A stretch of 32,194 nucleotides of DNA from Lentilactobacillus hilgardii DSM 20176 = ATCC 8290 (GCF_000159315.1 NZ_GG669998.1:1-32194), one strand, 5' to 3'; counted from the stretch's first letter, positions 1 through 6,337 are shown. The notes: a model not told the origin generated them from the sequence alone. A program made the numbers and translations.

Positions 1-5
1 GAGAT

Positions 6-45
6 AAAGGTTGAAACAATGTTAAATTTGTTTCAACCTTTTTTG
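6..45 (+). terminator. Intrinsic terminator at the host side
   Basis: A long perfect stem (AAAGGTTGAAACA pairing with TGTTTCAACCTTT) closes a short AT-rich loop and is followed by a T-rich run. It probably ends a host gene lying to the left of the window. The stem is preceded by A residues, so it could also work in the other direction. Confidence 0.8.
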
Positions 46-189
46 TTTCCTTTTGTTTTAATCAACAATAAAAACAAAATTAACGCTGGCTTAATAATTT
101 TTAGGGCACCGCTTGTTTTATAGATGTTGACTTGATAAGATATTATGAGTAACAGTATGAACACACAACCGCTTATTCAGTAGTAGCAT

Positions 190-262
190 GCCGTTTTAGC
201 TCAGAAGGTAGAGTATTTCCATGGTAAGGAAAAGGTCCCGGGTTCAAATCCCGGAAACGGCT
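190..262 (+). tRNA. tRNA-Thr (anticodon GGT), prophage integration target
   Basis: A complete 73-nt cloverleaf can be drawn. The acceptor is GCCGTTT with AAACGGC, followed by T as discriminator. The D-arm stem is GCTC/GAGT. The anticodon arm is TTTCC-ATGGTAA-GGAAA, giving anticodon GGT. The T-arm is CCGGG-TTCAAAT-CCCGG. CCA is not encoded. The integrase gene lies just downstream and points toward it, so the 3' half of this gene is almost certainly the bacterial attachment site, rebuilt by phage DNA on integration. A weak upstream promoter, TTGTTT (113-118) and TAAGAT (136-141) with 17-bp spacing, is possible. Confidence 0.95.
225..262. other. Probable attL core (3' half of tRNA-Thr)
   Basis: Tyrosine-integrase prophages commonly use the 3' portion of a tRNA gene as the crossover core. 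Here phage-type sequence (integrase and arm-like repeats) starts directly after the tRNA 3' end. The exact core limits cannot be fixed because attR is not in the window. The given interval is the anticodon-stem-to-3'-end segment that would be expected to recur at the right end. Confidence 0.6.
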
Positions 263-369
263 TTATGGTTAAAATTAGAGCATTTTTTAAAATTAAGAAT
301 GCCTATATATCAACGTTTAAAGCAATGCGGTATTTTTAAAAAGCACAAGAAAAGATAAGAAATTAAACA

Positions 370-446
370 AATAACGGTCAAATAACGGTCAAATGAGAAG
401 CTTAACAACAGTGAAAACAGGACGATTATAAAATCAATAACGGTCA
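370..446 (+). repeat. Direct repeats AATAACGGTCA, candidate integrase arm sites
   Basis: Three exact copies of AATAACGGTCA lie at 370-380, 381-391 and 436-446. The first two are in tandem. A shorter TAACGGT recurs at 462-468, inside the integrase stop/terminator. Repeats of this size between an att core and an integrase gene are the usual place for arm-type binding sites of lambda-type integrases. Binding itself is inferred. The rest of 263-461 holds no gene. Confidence 0.6.
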
Positions 447-472
447 AAAAAGGAAACCAATTAACGGTTTCC
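446..472 (-). terminator. Terminator of the integrase gene
   Basis: Read on the minus strand, the stem GGAAACC/GGTTTCC (472-466 with 458-452) with a 7-nt loop is followed by six T residues (451-446). It overlaps the integrase stop codon at 461-463. Confidence 0.8.
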
Positions 473-1600
473 CTTTGACACTTGGTTAACTTTTTCCTGT
501 GGCAATAATTTATCAAGTTCGTTTCGAATCTGTTCATCATTTTTGGCCTTGTACTCATCAATTAAATAAGAATACGTACGAGTGGTTGTAGATATGTTGG
601 TATGTCCTAATCGTTTGGATATGATATAAATATCAATTCCACATGCTAACAGATACGCAACGTGAGTATGTCTGAGAGAGTGGAAATGAAATCCTGACCT
701 ATTGATACCTAAGTCTTTTAAACTCTGCCTGAGCTTTTTATTTAGGGCACTAGAAGAAGGAATGGTGTTAAACTGATTCATAAAAACCATGGATTTATCT
801 TTACGATGATCTTTTAATATTTTTAAGTCATCAAGCAAATTGTTATTCACGGAAATAATACGCTTGGATCCTTCATTCTTTGTATCTTGAAATCCACCAC
901 CCTGCATATAGTTCCAAGACTTGCTAATACTAATGGTCTTAAAATTAAAATTGATATCCTTCCAAGTCAAGGCCTGAATTTCTCCTAATCTTGCACCAGT
1001 CAGCAAAGCGGTTAAGATCATAAAACTGGAGGTATAGTTAGGATTTAAATTATTTTCTAAATAAGAGGCTAACCTTTTAACTTCATCAATATTTAGATAT
1101 TCAATTTTTTTGTCTCGAGATTTATCATAAATAATTTCGACGCGTTGGGTGAAATCCTTATGAATTAAATCATCCAAAATAGCATTTTGAGCAGCAGCTC
1201 GAACTAATGAATTAACCTTATAAACGGTGTCTTTAGCATGATCACTTCCATAATGGTTAATAAACTGCTGATATCTTTGTCGGTTCATATTCTTTAATGA
1301 AGTTTTTCCAAAATATTTATGCAGTACTCGACTAGTAATCTTATACCTTTGCTGAGTCATGAATTTAATTTTTGGTTCTTTATAAGTGTGATAAAAGTAA
1401 TCAAAGTAATCTGCAAATGGACGATCCCCGGTAGCAATGTTTAAACCGTTCTGATAATCAATTTCAACTCGGCTAGCAAATAACCTAGCTGCTGACTTTG
1501 TTTTAAAACCACTTTTACTTTTTTCACGCTCATGGCCATCCATGTCATAGTAATAATACCTAACTTGATAGCCAGTTCCGCGTTTGCGTATCGAAGCCAT
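461..1600 (-). CDS. int: Tyrosine recombinase / phage integrase
   Basis: Site-specific recombinase that inserts the phage genome into the tRNA-Thr gene and, with a directionality factor, excises it. The protein has 379 residues, normal for the Tn916/phage type. An N-terminal AP2-like arm-binding domain comes first (residues 1-60), then a core-binding domain (about 60-160) and the catalytic domain. Catalytic residues visible are R204 in ARLGE, K241, H307 and R310 in HSLRH, H333 in LGH, and the nucleophile Y343 in RTYSY. The frame is open further upstream, but the ATG at 1598-1600 is chosen because GGGAGG stands seven bases before it and the protein then begins MASIRKRG, as family members do. 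No excisionase gene is recognised nearby. Confidence 0.96.
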   Translation of the reverse strand: MASIRKRGTGYQVRYYYYDMDGHEREKSKSGFKTKSAARLFASRVEIDYQNGLNIATGDRPFADYFDYFYHTYKEPKIKFMTQQRYKITSRVLHKYFGKTSLKNMNRQRYQQFINHYGSDHAKDTVYKVNSLVRAAAQNAILDDLIHKDFTQRVEIIYDKSRDKKIEYLNIDEVKRLASYLENNLNPNYTSSFMILTALLTGARLGEIQALTWKDINFNFKTISISKSWNYMQGGGFQDTKNEGSKRIISVNNNLLDDLKILKDHRKDKSMVFMNQFNTIPSSSALNKKLRQSLKDLGINRSGFHFHSLRHTHVAYLLACGIDIYIISKRLGHTNISTTTRTYSYLIDEYKAKNDEQIRNELDKLLPQEKVNQVSKGNR

Positions 1601-1813
1601 AAGTGGACCTCCCTTGTAAAATATTTTTAAACATGTAAAAAAGATTTGCGGCGTCACCTTCTTTCGGTTACAATTAAATACGTAAAAAGGGTATACTTAT
1701 CCCTTAGACCATTGTGTATGCGTCCCATTATCTTGGCGGGTAGGGGGATGCACTTTTGTATACATAGTACTAGAATGTTAGTCTATTATTACTTAGTTGT
1801 AGATTTGATTTTT

Positions 1814-1822
1814 TGTTATAAT
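1814..1822 (+). promoter_or_regulatory. Extended -10 promoter for the 2-TM protein gene
   Basis: TGTTATAAT is a perfect extended -10 element (TG-n-TATAAT) 40 bases ahead of the GTG start at 1862. The -35 region is poor, as is common with extended -10 promoters. The rest of the 1601-1861 gap holds no convincing gene. It has a 7-bp imperfect stem at 1720-1751 and a small inverted repeat AAGGG/CCCTT near 1687-1705. Confidence 0.55.
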
Positions 1823-1861
1823 GCTCTATGAAGATTGTTACTGTTGCAGGGGGTGCAAGTA

Positions 1862-2668
1862 GTGAATAAAAAAATTGGTAAGGCGATTTGGACAGTAGTC
1901 ATACTAGCATGTTTTTCACTGCTTATTTATCTTACAATTTTTGATAGGCTTCCTAAGGGATTAGATTCTAAAAAAATAGTTACTGTTTTTTCACTGACAA
2001 CAACTTTAGTTATATATGGCTATAATCATTGGAAGTTCCTATTTGTGTACTGGAGAAAGTTTTGTGCATGTCTGTGGGGGGATACTGTTAGTTGGACAGG
2101 AAAGTATGTCTTTTACTTGGATGCGGAACAAGATTTTGTACAACTCGCAAAGGAATTCCGAAAAAAAGTGTTAAATCAAACAGACGTTACGTGCGAAGAC
2201 GGTAAGATTCAAAAAGATAGCGCAAATTTTACATTTAATTTTAAAGGTTTACAAAATAAGATTAAAATCGAACGAAGTTCTGCTAATGACTATGATGAAA
2301 TCGTTTTGAAATATAGTTCAAGCACATCTTATCGAGATTCAAAAAAACAGGTAGAGAATTTTCAGAAAATAATAAAAAAACTTTCGGCTGCTTCTCCTCA
2401 GCAGATTGACCTATCAAAATTTAGAGACTCGCAGGGCCTTAAAGAACGTCTCTCTGTTACTATTTCTATGAGAAAATATAATCCATTCTATCGTTTAACA
2501 TTGCGACACTTTGATGGTGACGAAGGTATATTGAAATGGAATATGGTACTAACGGAGGATGATTTAAAAGTTGAAATTAAGAAACATATGTTAAGGGCTA
2601 CAAGTTCTAACGAAGAAAAGATTATTGATGTTTTGAAGAACTATATTGCCTTGTCTACTGTTGGCTAA
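1862..2668 (+). CDS. Uncharacterised protein with two N-terminal membrane segments
   Basis: The 268-residue product has two hydrophobic stretches near the N-terminus (about residues 7-24 and 37-54) and then a basic segment. The remaining 200 residues are soluble and beta-rich in appearance, so a membrane-anchored cytosolic domain is likely. The GTG start is chosen because AGGGGG lies eight bases upstream; upstream in-frame codons lack a ribosome site. It is read rightward, opposite to all neighbouring lysogeny genes, from its own extended -10 promoter, and its end overlaps the end of the convergent 2655-3329 gene by 14 bases. I do not recognise the family. Position and topology suit an accessory gene such as superinfection exclusion or anti-phage defence, but no diagnostic motif is visible. 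Confidence 0.75.
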   Translation: MNKKIGKAIWTVVILACFSLLIYLTIFDRLPKGLDSKKIVTVFSLTTTLVIYGYNHWKFLFVYWRKFCACLWGDTVSWTGKYVFYLDAEQDFVQLAKEFRKKVLNQTDVTCEDGKIQKDSANFTFNFKGLQNKIKIERSSANDYDEIVLKYSSSTSYRDSKKQVENFQKIIKKLSAASPQQIDLSKFRDSQGLKERLSVTISMRKYNPFYRLTLRHFDGDEGILKWNMVLTEDDLKVEIKKHMLRATSSNEEKIIDVLKNYIALSTVG

Positions 2669-3329
2669 TTGCAATTAAGGTATCAATAGCAAGCTGCAAG
2701 TATGGTTGTTCAACACCGTCATCGTTAAGCTTGCTGTATATAACCAGTGTCCCTTTTTTAGAAAAACCAATTGTACGTTGTTCACCATCTACATCGATCT
2801 TTGCCATTAGGTAAGTTGCATTGTCTTTGTCGATAGCGTCAATTACCTCGTCATTGTCTTGTACACCGCTACCGAAGAAATGCTTTGTATCCACATCGGT
2901 GTCGTCATCGACATTAAAATAGATACCACTAGCACGGACTTCAAAGCGAGATATTTTAGTGAAATCAAAGTCATAAACACCGGATGTGGCTAACTTAGGA
3001 CCATAAGAGTTTATGAGTTCTTTCATGAATCCCTTAGAGATGATCGAGGGTGCCATTAAAAATAAGATTCCTTTTGTTTGATCGTAAAATGCGGGGAAAG
3101 TAGTGGATTTCTTGTATTCATCAGTAGGAACAAATTTTCCAGTTTCCATATCCTTCACGAGGATATCTTCGTTGACGGTAATATTGTAGGTACAAGTGAA
3201 AGGCTGCAAAATGTCATTACTAATTGTTAACGTGTTTCCAGCTAGTGCAATGCTTCCTGATGAGTCGGGAAAGCTTACAGAGTCAGTAAAGTCAAAGCGA
3301 GAGACTTTTTGAACACTTAATGATTTCAA
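2655..3329 (-). CDS. Uncharacterised acidic cytosolic protein (cargo gene)
   Basis: The 224-residue protein has no signal peptide, membrane segment or recognisable motif. It is acidic, with a DDDTDVD cluster near residue 140, and appears to alternate short strands, so a beta-rich soluble fold is likely. The TTG start at 3327-3329 is well supported by AGGAGG seven bases before it. It is the last gene of the leftward cargo series and converges on the 2-TM gene, the stops overlapping by 14 bases. A tRNA T-arm-like fold lies 47 bases upstream of its start. I cannot assign a function. A role together with its convergent neighbour is possible only by position. Confidence 0.75.
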   Translation of the reverse strand: MKSLSVQKVSRFDFTDSVSFPDSSGSIALAGNTLTISNDILQPFTCTYNITVNEDILVKDMETGKFVPTDEYKKSTTFPAFYDQTKGILFLMAPSIISKGFMKELINSYGPKLATSGVYDFDFTKISRFEVRASGIYFNVDDDTDVDTKHFFGSGVQDNDEVIDAIDKDNATYLMAKIDVDGEQRTIGFSKKGTLVIYSKLNDDGVEQPYLQLAIDTLIAISQQ

Positions 3330-3375
3330 AGGGTTTCCTCCTAATTGTTAATATTGTTGAAAAATTTTGTTCTAA

Positions 3376-3418
3376 TCCCTCCGCTGGAGTTGAACCAGTG
3401 CTGGCTACCGAGGAGGGT
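3376..3418 (-). other. tRNA acceptor/T-arm-like fold upstream of the 3329 gene
   Basis: On the minus strand CCCTCC (3417-3412) pairs with GGAGGG (3382-3377). Inside, CTGG-TTCAACT-CCAG forms a T-arm whose loop matches the tRNA consensus TTCRANY and is closed by the usual G-C pair. About 12-13 linker bases stand where D and anticodon arms would be, and A follows as a discriminator-like base. It lies in the gap between two minus-strand genes. It is not a functional tRNA. Its role is unknown. Confidence 0.5.
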
Positions 3419-3427
3419 GGACATTAT

Positions 3428-3826
3428 TTAGAACCAGCCCTTTGATTCAGGGTAAGTATATAAAATCTTGAATTGATTAGTGTTGGTCCAGTTGACGGAA
3501 TATTCTTTATTTTTGCTAGTGTACTTTTCATGTTTGCCACCAGTAACTTGCCAACTAACGCCCCCTACGCCACGGAACCAAGTACGTACAGTTTCCCCAT
3601 TATGGATGGTTACATGTCCGGCAACATAAAGGCCACCATGCTTGTAGTATTTAACGATATTGGCACGCTTAGTTTTTTTGACTCTTATTTTGTACTCTTT
3701 CATGTAATGTTTCTCAATCAAATTAAGCGTTAATTTCTTAGCACTAGCAGTTAGCGGTTGACTTATGAATGTTGTACCACCGAAAGTAATTAACACAAGG
3801 GACAACATCAAACTTTTTTTGAACAA
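3428..3826 (-). CDS. Small secreted protein, lysogenic-conversion candidate
   Basis: The 132-residue product has a clear Sec signal peptide: a Lys-Lys N-terminus, a hydrophobic core of about 15 residues, and a likely cleavage after TASA near residue 29. The mature part is about 100 residues, basic, and rich in Lys, Tyr and Trp, with no Cys. The frame is open to 3841, but the TTG at 3824-3826 is the likely start because GGAGG lies eight bases before it and the upstream codons are the ribosome site itself. It is a neighbour of another secreted gene (3928-4689) in the prophage's lysogenic region, a usual place for genes that alter the host surface. No named family is recognised. Confidence 0.75.
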   Translation of the reverse strand: MFKKSLMLSLVLITFGGTTFISQPLTASAKKLTLNLIEKHYMKEYKIRVKKTKRANIVKYYKHGGLYVAGHVTIHNGETVRTWFRGVGGVSWQVTGGKHEKYTSKNKEYSVNWTNTNQFKILYTYPESKGWF

Positions 3827-3877
3827 TACTTTCACCTCCAAATTCAGCTTTTAAAGACGTCAGTATTTGGTCTGTGC

Positions 3878-3911
3878 GCATCCTACTTCCTAACGGGAGG
3901 GGATGCTTTTT
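3878..3911 (+). terminator. Plus-strand intrinsic terminator between two minus-strand genes
   Basis: GCATCC (3878-3883) pairs with GGATGC (3901-3906). Inside, CTTCC-TAAC-GGGAG extends the stem. Six T residues follow on the plus strand. On the minus strand, the direction of the flanking genes, the hairpin is not followed by T residues. It would stop rightward transcripts, such as read-through from the plus-strand gene at 1862-2668. Confidence 0.65.
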
Positions 3912-3927
3912 TATAGTAGCTATTCTT

Positions 3928-4689
3928 TTATTTAACGGTTAAGTTACTAAGATAAGTCCAGCCATAATCATCCATTTCTTTTGCCATTGGTTGAACCCAA
4001 ACCTTGTCTGAACCTTTAAATTGAATGGCATCATATGTGGGACCACTTGTTAATGGATAGTTGTTTTCTTTGCTAGGGTTATCATGCAAAGGTACTTCAT
4101 CGTCTCCAGGTGTTTGAACCATTAAATTTTTATGAGGTGCAAATTTTAAATATCCACGCCAAACCCATCCTGATATTCGTCCATGCTTTATATGGTAATA
4201 AACTGCATAGTTATGTTTATTTGATTTTGATTCGTAATTTACTGTCCATGTTGTGTGTTTATATTTATTAAGATAAAATTTTATAGTATTGCTTGATGGT
4301 GAAGAGAAAACTGGAACATACCCCAAAACTTTTCTTCTCCACAACATATTCGGCATTCTTTGGTAACTAGAATTTTCATTTACACTCCAAAAATTATTTT
4401 TTAATATCATATAGTAGACATCTTTGCCTGAATGAAAATCAGAAGTAGATATGATCCATCCACCATATTTTGAAGAATAACTGTCAGACGTTAACCATGT
4501 TCCCTTATGTATAATAAAGGACTTTAGCAATACATCCCTTGAAGGCTTGCTTCCTTTTTTCATCTTATATACTATCGTATCGGCATACATCTGATCCTTA
4601 TAACTTGCATTAACTGATGTTGTGAATTTCATTTCAAATGCGAACATTGAAATAAAGGCCAAGCATAAAGGCAATAACCATTTTTTCAT
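3928..4689 (-). CDS. Secreted surface protein with SH3/GW-like segments
   Basis: The 253-residue protein starts with a signal peptide (MKKWLLPLC, then a hydrophobic core, likely cleavage after NASA-type residues near position 29). The mature part is basic and rich in Trp and Tyr. It contains SGWVWRGYLKF near residues 172-182, a pattern seen in GW/SH3-like cell-wall-binding modules of lactobacillus extracellular proteins. There is no LPxTG signal, so non-covalent wall association or release is expected. ATG at 4687-4689 has AGGAGG eight bases upstream. It is followed leftward by a second secreted protein. It may modify the lysogen's surface, but this is inference; no catalytic motif is visible. 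Confidence 0.75.
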   Translation of the reverse strand: MKKWLLPLCLAFISMFAFEMKFTTSVNASYKDQMYADTIVYKMKKGSKPSRDVLLKSFIIHKGTWLTSDSYSSKYGGWIISTSDFHSGKDVYYMILKNNFWSVNENSSYQRMPNMLWRRKVLGYVPVFSSPSSNTIKFYLNKYKHTTWTVNYESKSNKHNYAVYYHIKHGRISGWVWRGYLKFAPHKNLMVQTPGDDEVPLHDNPSKENNYPLTSGPTYDAIQFKGSDKVWVQPMAKEMDDYGWTYLSNLTVK

Positions 4690-4721
4690 AAATACATCCT
4701 CCTCATTTTAATATATAAATG

Positions 4722-4755
4722 ATACCGCTAATTACTCTGCTTGGCGGTATTTTTT
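4722..4755 (+). terminator. Plus-strand intrinsic terminator in the leftward cargo region
   Basis: ATACCGC (4722-4728) pairs with GCGGTAT (4744-4750), extended by one T-G pair, and is followed by a T run at 4750-4755. Like the hairpin at 3878, it faces against the direction of the adjoining genes. Its T run overlaps the stop codon of the 103-residue gene. Confidence 0.6.
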
Positions 4756-5065
4756 ATTCAAATTCTATCTCAACGACGGATTCTTCCAACTGATCAAGCA
4801 TTTCATTAATTGAAATAAAGTGCCGCCACTTATTAGGATCATGTTTAGCAAGTCCCTTAAAGTTACTGCTGATTTTGTTGTGAATATTTACTAGAAATTT
4901 GTAATACATATTTGCTGCTTCACGATCAATTCTTTCCTGTAGCCAACGTTTGTCTAAAGAGCGTTGGTTATTTTTTTCGGTCAAATATTGTAAACATTTG
5001 CTAGTAAATAAATTTTCAACATTGCTATTTTCTTTTAAATAATCTCTCAATTCTTCAATATCCAT
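4754..5065 (-). CDS. Small acidic helical protein, unknown
   Basis: The 103-residue protein is charged and probably all-helical, with no signal or membrane segment. The ATG at 5063-5065 has AAGGAGG eight bases upstream. It sits directly downstream (leftward) of the repressor gene but is separated from it by a terminator and by a tRNA-like fold, so it may have its own transcript. Small genes beside a repressor often act in immunity or superinfection control, but nothing in the sequence proves this. Family not recognised. Confidence 0.7.
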   Translation of the reverse strand: MDIEELRDYLKENSNVENLFTSKCLQYLTEKNNQRSLDKRWLQERIDREAANMYYKFLVNIHNKISSNFKGLAKHDPNKWRHFISINEMLDQLEESVVEIEFE

Positions 5066-5094
5066 TTAAAAATCCTCCTTAAAATTAATTAATT

Positions 5095-5136
5095 GACTAT
5101 TTAGGACTCGAACCTAAGTAAACCACCTGGTTAGTC
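5095..5136 (-). other. tRNA acceptor/T-arm-like fold upstream of the 5065 gene
   Basis: On the minus strand GACTA (5136-5132) pairs with TAGTC (5099-5095). TTAGG-TTCGAGT-CCTAA (5117-5101) forms a five-pair T-arm with a perfect TTCRANY loop and the expected G-C closing pair. A 13-base linker stands in place of the D and anticodon arms. The layout is nearly the same as at 3376-3418, although the sequences differ. It lies between the repressor terminator and the ribosome site of the 103-residue gene. Confidence 0.55.
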
Positions 5137-5160
5137 GAAACGTGTGTTCTTTTGAAGCTT

Positions 5161-5189
5161 TAAATAAAGCCCCCAAAATGTGGGAGCTT
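5161..5189 (-). terminator. Terminator of the repressor gene
   Basis: On the minus strand AAGCTCCC pairs with GGGGGCTT (one T-G pair) around a 7-nt loop and is followed by TTATTTA. It starts inside the stop codon of the repressor gene. Confidence 0.65.
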
Positions 5190-5895
5190 ATAAGATTACT
5201 TTGCCAATGACATTTACTTCATCACAATCGAAGTGCATATCATCATAGGCTTCATTAATTGACCTTAAAGTAACGGTATTATCTTCATTTACATATATCT
5301 TTTTACAAGTGACACCAATATCGCGGATGTGGACAATCGCAATTTCACCATCCTCAACTTCTGGCTGGTAGTGGATAAAAACTTGACTACCCTTTTTTAA
5401 GAGCGGTTCCATTGAATCACCATCCACAGTAATTAATTCATCTGCACCGGCAGGAACTTTTTCGCCGGCAATCATTTTATGAATTAATTGGGTATCTTGA
5501 TCCTCACCGTTAATAGGAGACCCGGCAGCAGTTGAACGCCCAGCAGGAATTTCAATCATAGGTTTGTGATCAAACATTGAAGATATTTTTTCATTATTCT
5601 GTTCGTCTAATTGATCACTGGCATAATTGTAAACTTTCTCTTGGCGTGAAGGGTGGAGCTGAAGCATTATTTTATTGGTATCACTAACGACTGAACTTTC
5701 TAACTTGACAATGTCTTCTGGTTTGATTCCCAATCCATCACATATTTTTATTATATTTTCCATTTTAGCATTCATAATGCCGCGATCCAGAATAGATCGG
5801 ATAGTTGTATAAGCCATGCCTATAGAATCGGCAAAAGCTTTAACGTTACCCGATTTTATTTCTATTAAATCTTTTAAATAATCTTCCTTGTTCAT
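5188..5895 (-). CDS. CI-like phage repressor, HTH plus S24 (LexA-like) autopeptidase
   Basis: Maintains lysogeny by binding the operators in the divergent promoter region, and is inactivated by RecA-stimulated self-cleavage. It has 235 residues. An N-terminal HTH covers about residues 5-65 (AFADSIGMAYTTIRSIL). A C-terminal S24 domain covers about 135-235, with nucleophile S161 in GDSMEP and general base K198 in VTCKK. Ala-Gly pairs at 118-119 and 124-125, in the linker, are candidate cleavage sites. ATG 5893-5895 has AGGAGG eight bases upstream. Its promoter contains operator O1 in the spacer, so it probably regulates itself. Both active-site residues are present, so induction by DNA damage is expected. 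Confidence 0.93.
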   Translation of the reverse strand: MNKEDYLKDLIEIKSGNVKAFADSIGMAYTTIRSILDRGIMNAKMENIIKICDGLGIKPEDIVKLESSVVSDTNKIMLQLHPSRQEKVYNYASDQLDEQNNEKISSMFDHKPMIEIPAGRSTAAGSPINGEDQDTQLIHKMIAGEKVPAGADELITVDGDSMEPLLKKGSQVFIHYQPEVEDGEIAIVHIRDIGVTCKKIYVNEDNTVTLRSINEAYDDMHFDCDEVNVIGKVIL

Positions 5896-5920
5896 GCTTT
5901 CTTCCTCCTTAACATGTTTT

Positions 5921-5949
5921 ATTATATCATGCGAAAAATCGTATGTAAA
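5921..5949 (-). promoter_or_regulatory. Repressor promoter
   Basis: On the minus strand, -35 TTTACA (5949-5944) and -10 TATAAT (5926-5921) are separated by 17 bp. Operator O1 (5929-5944) fills the spacer, so repressor bound there would block its own promoter. Confidence 0.8.
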
Positions 5950-6066
5950 TGAACGAGTTTAAAGAAATACGAATTTTTGTATTGACTAAATACGAAAATT
6001 CGTATATTATAAAAATGTGCTCATGAAGAGCCATTATTTTTTAAACTAATATACGAAAATTCGTAT
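5929..6066. promoter_or_regulatory. Four operators of the lysogeny switch
   Basis: A 16-bp perfect palindrome ATACGAAAATTCGTAT occurs at 5990-6005 (O3) and 6051-6066 (O4). Diverged copies lie at 5929-5944 (O1, 14 of 16 matching) and 5967-5982 (O2, 13 of 16). O1 lies in the repressor promoter, O2 touches the -35 of the rightward promoter, O3 covers its spacer and reaches the first base of its -10, and O4 lies downstream in the cro leader next to the ribosome site. Repressor and Cro-like protein are the expected binders. Confidence 0.85.
5982..6010 (+). promoter_or_regulatory. Rightward early promoter (PR-like)
   Basis: TTGACT (5982-5987) and TATTAT (6005-6010) stand 17 bp apart and read toward the cro-like gene. 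Operators O2 and O3 overlap the two elements, as expected for the promoter silenced in the lysogen. Confidence 0.8.
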
Positions 6067-6083
6067 TAGGAAGGAGTCATATT

Positions 6084-6299
6084 ATGTTAAATAATTTAGA
6101 AGAAATTCGAAAGAAGAAAAATGTAACTTTAGTTGATATGGCAGATCTTTTGAATGTTCGTTACCAGACTATCGCTGACAAAATTAATGGAACGTCATCA
6201 TTCAAATTCAGTGAAGCTTTAAAAATTCAAGAAAGCTTTTTTCCTGAATATGAACTCAAGTTTTTATTTACTCCGGATTCGTCCACACAGCCAGCATAG
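6084..6299 (+). CDS. Cro-like HTH regulator
   Basis: The 71-residue product is a small DNA-binding protein that begins the early operon and diverges from the repressor gene. A helix-turn-helix can be read at about residues 15-38 (VDMADLLNVRYQTIADKING). It has no peptidase domain, as expected for Cro. ATG 6084 has AAGGAG seven bases upstream. Operator O4 ends 17 bases before the start codon. It probably represses the repressor promoter after induction and later its own promoter. Confidence 0.85.
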   Translation: MLNNLEEIRKKKNVTLVDMADLLNVRYQTIADKINGTSSFKFSEALKIQESFFPEYELKFLFTPDSSTQPA

Positions 6300-6337
6300 A
6301 AAGGGGGTTAATAAAAATAACTAAAGGAAGTGACAAA

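Noticed and set aside
310-561. Minus-strand frame of 83 codons over the integrase 3' end and terminator
   Set aside because: It has no ribosome site and is antisense-like to nothing known. It overlaps the att repeats, the terminator and the integrase end.
1646-1831. Plus-strand frame of 61 codons upstream of the 2-TM gene
   Set aside because: No ribosome site, unlikely composition, and it covers the promoter region.
3405-3422. T-box-like AGGGTGG on the plus strand
   Set aside because: Only a short match. The specifier stem and antiterminator are absent, and downstream genes lie on the other strand.
3473-3733. Plus-strand frame of 86 codons opposite the small secreted protein
   Set aside because: It lies fully antisense to a gene with signal peptide and good ribosome site, so it is a shadow.
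5095-5136. A complete tRNA gene on the minus strand
   Set aside because: Only acceptor-like and T-arm parts exist. The 13-base linker is too short for D and anticodon arms.
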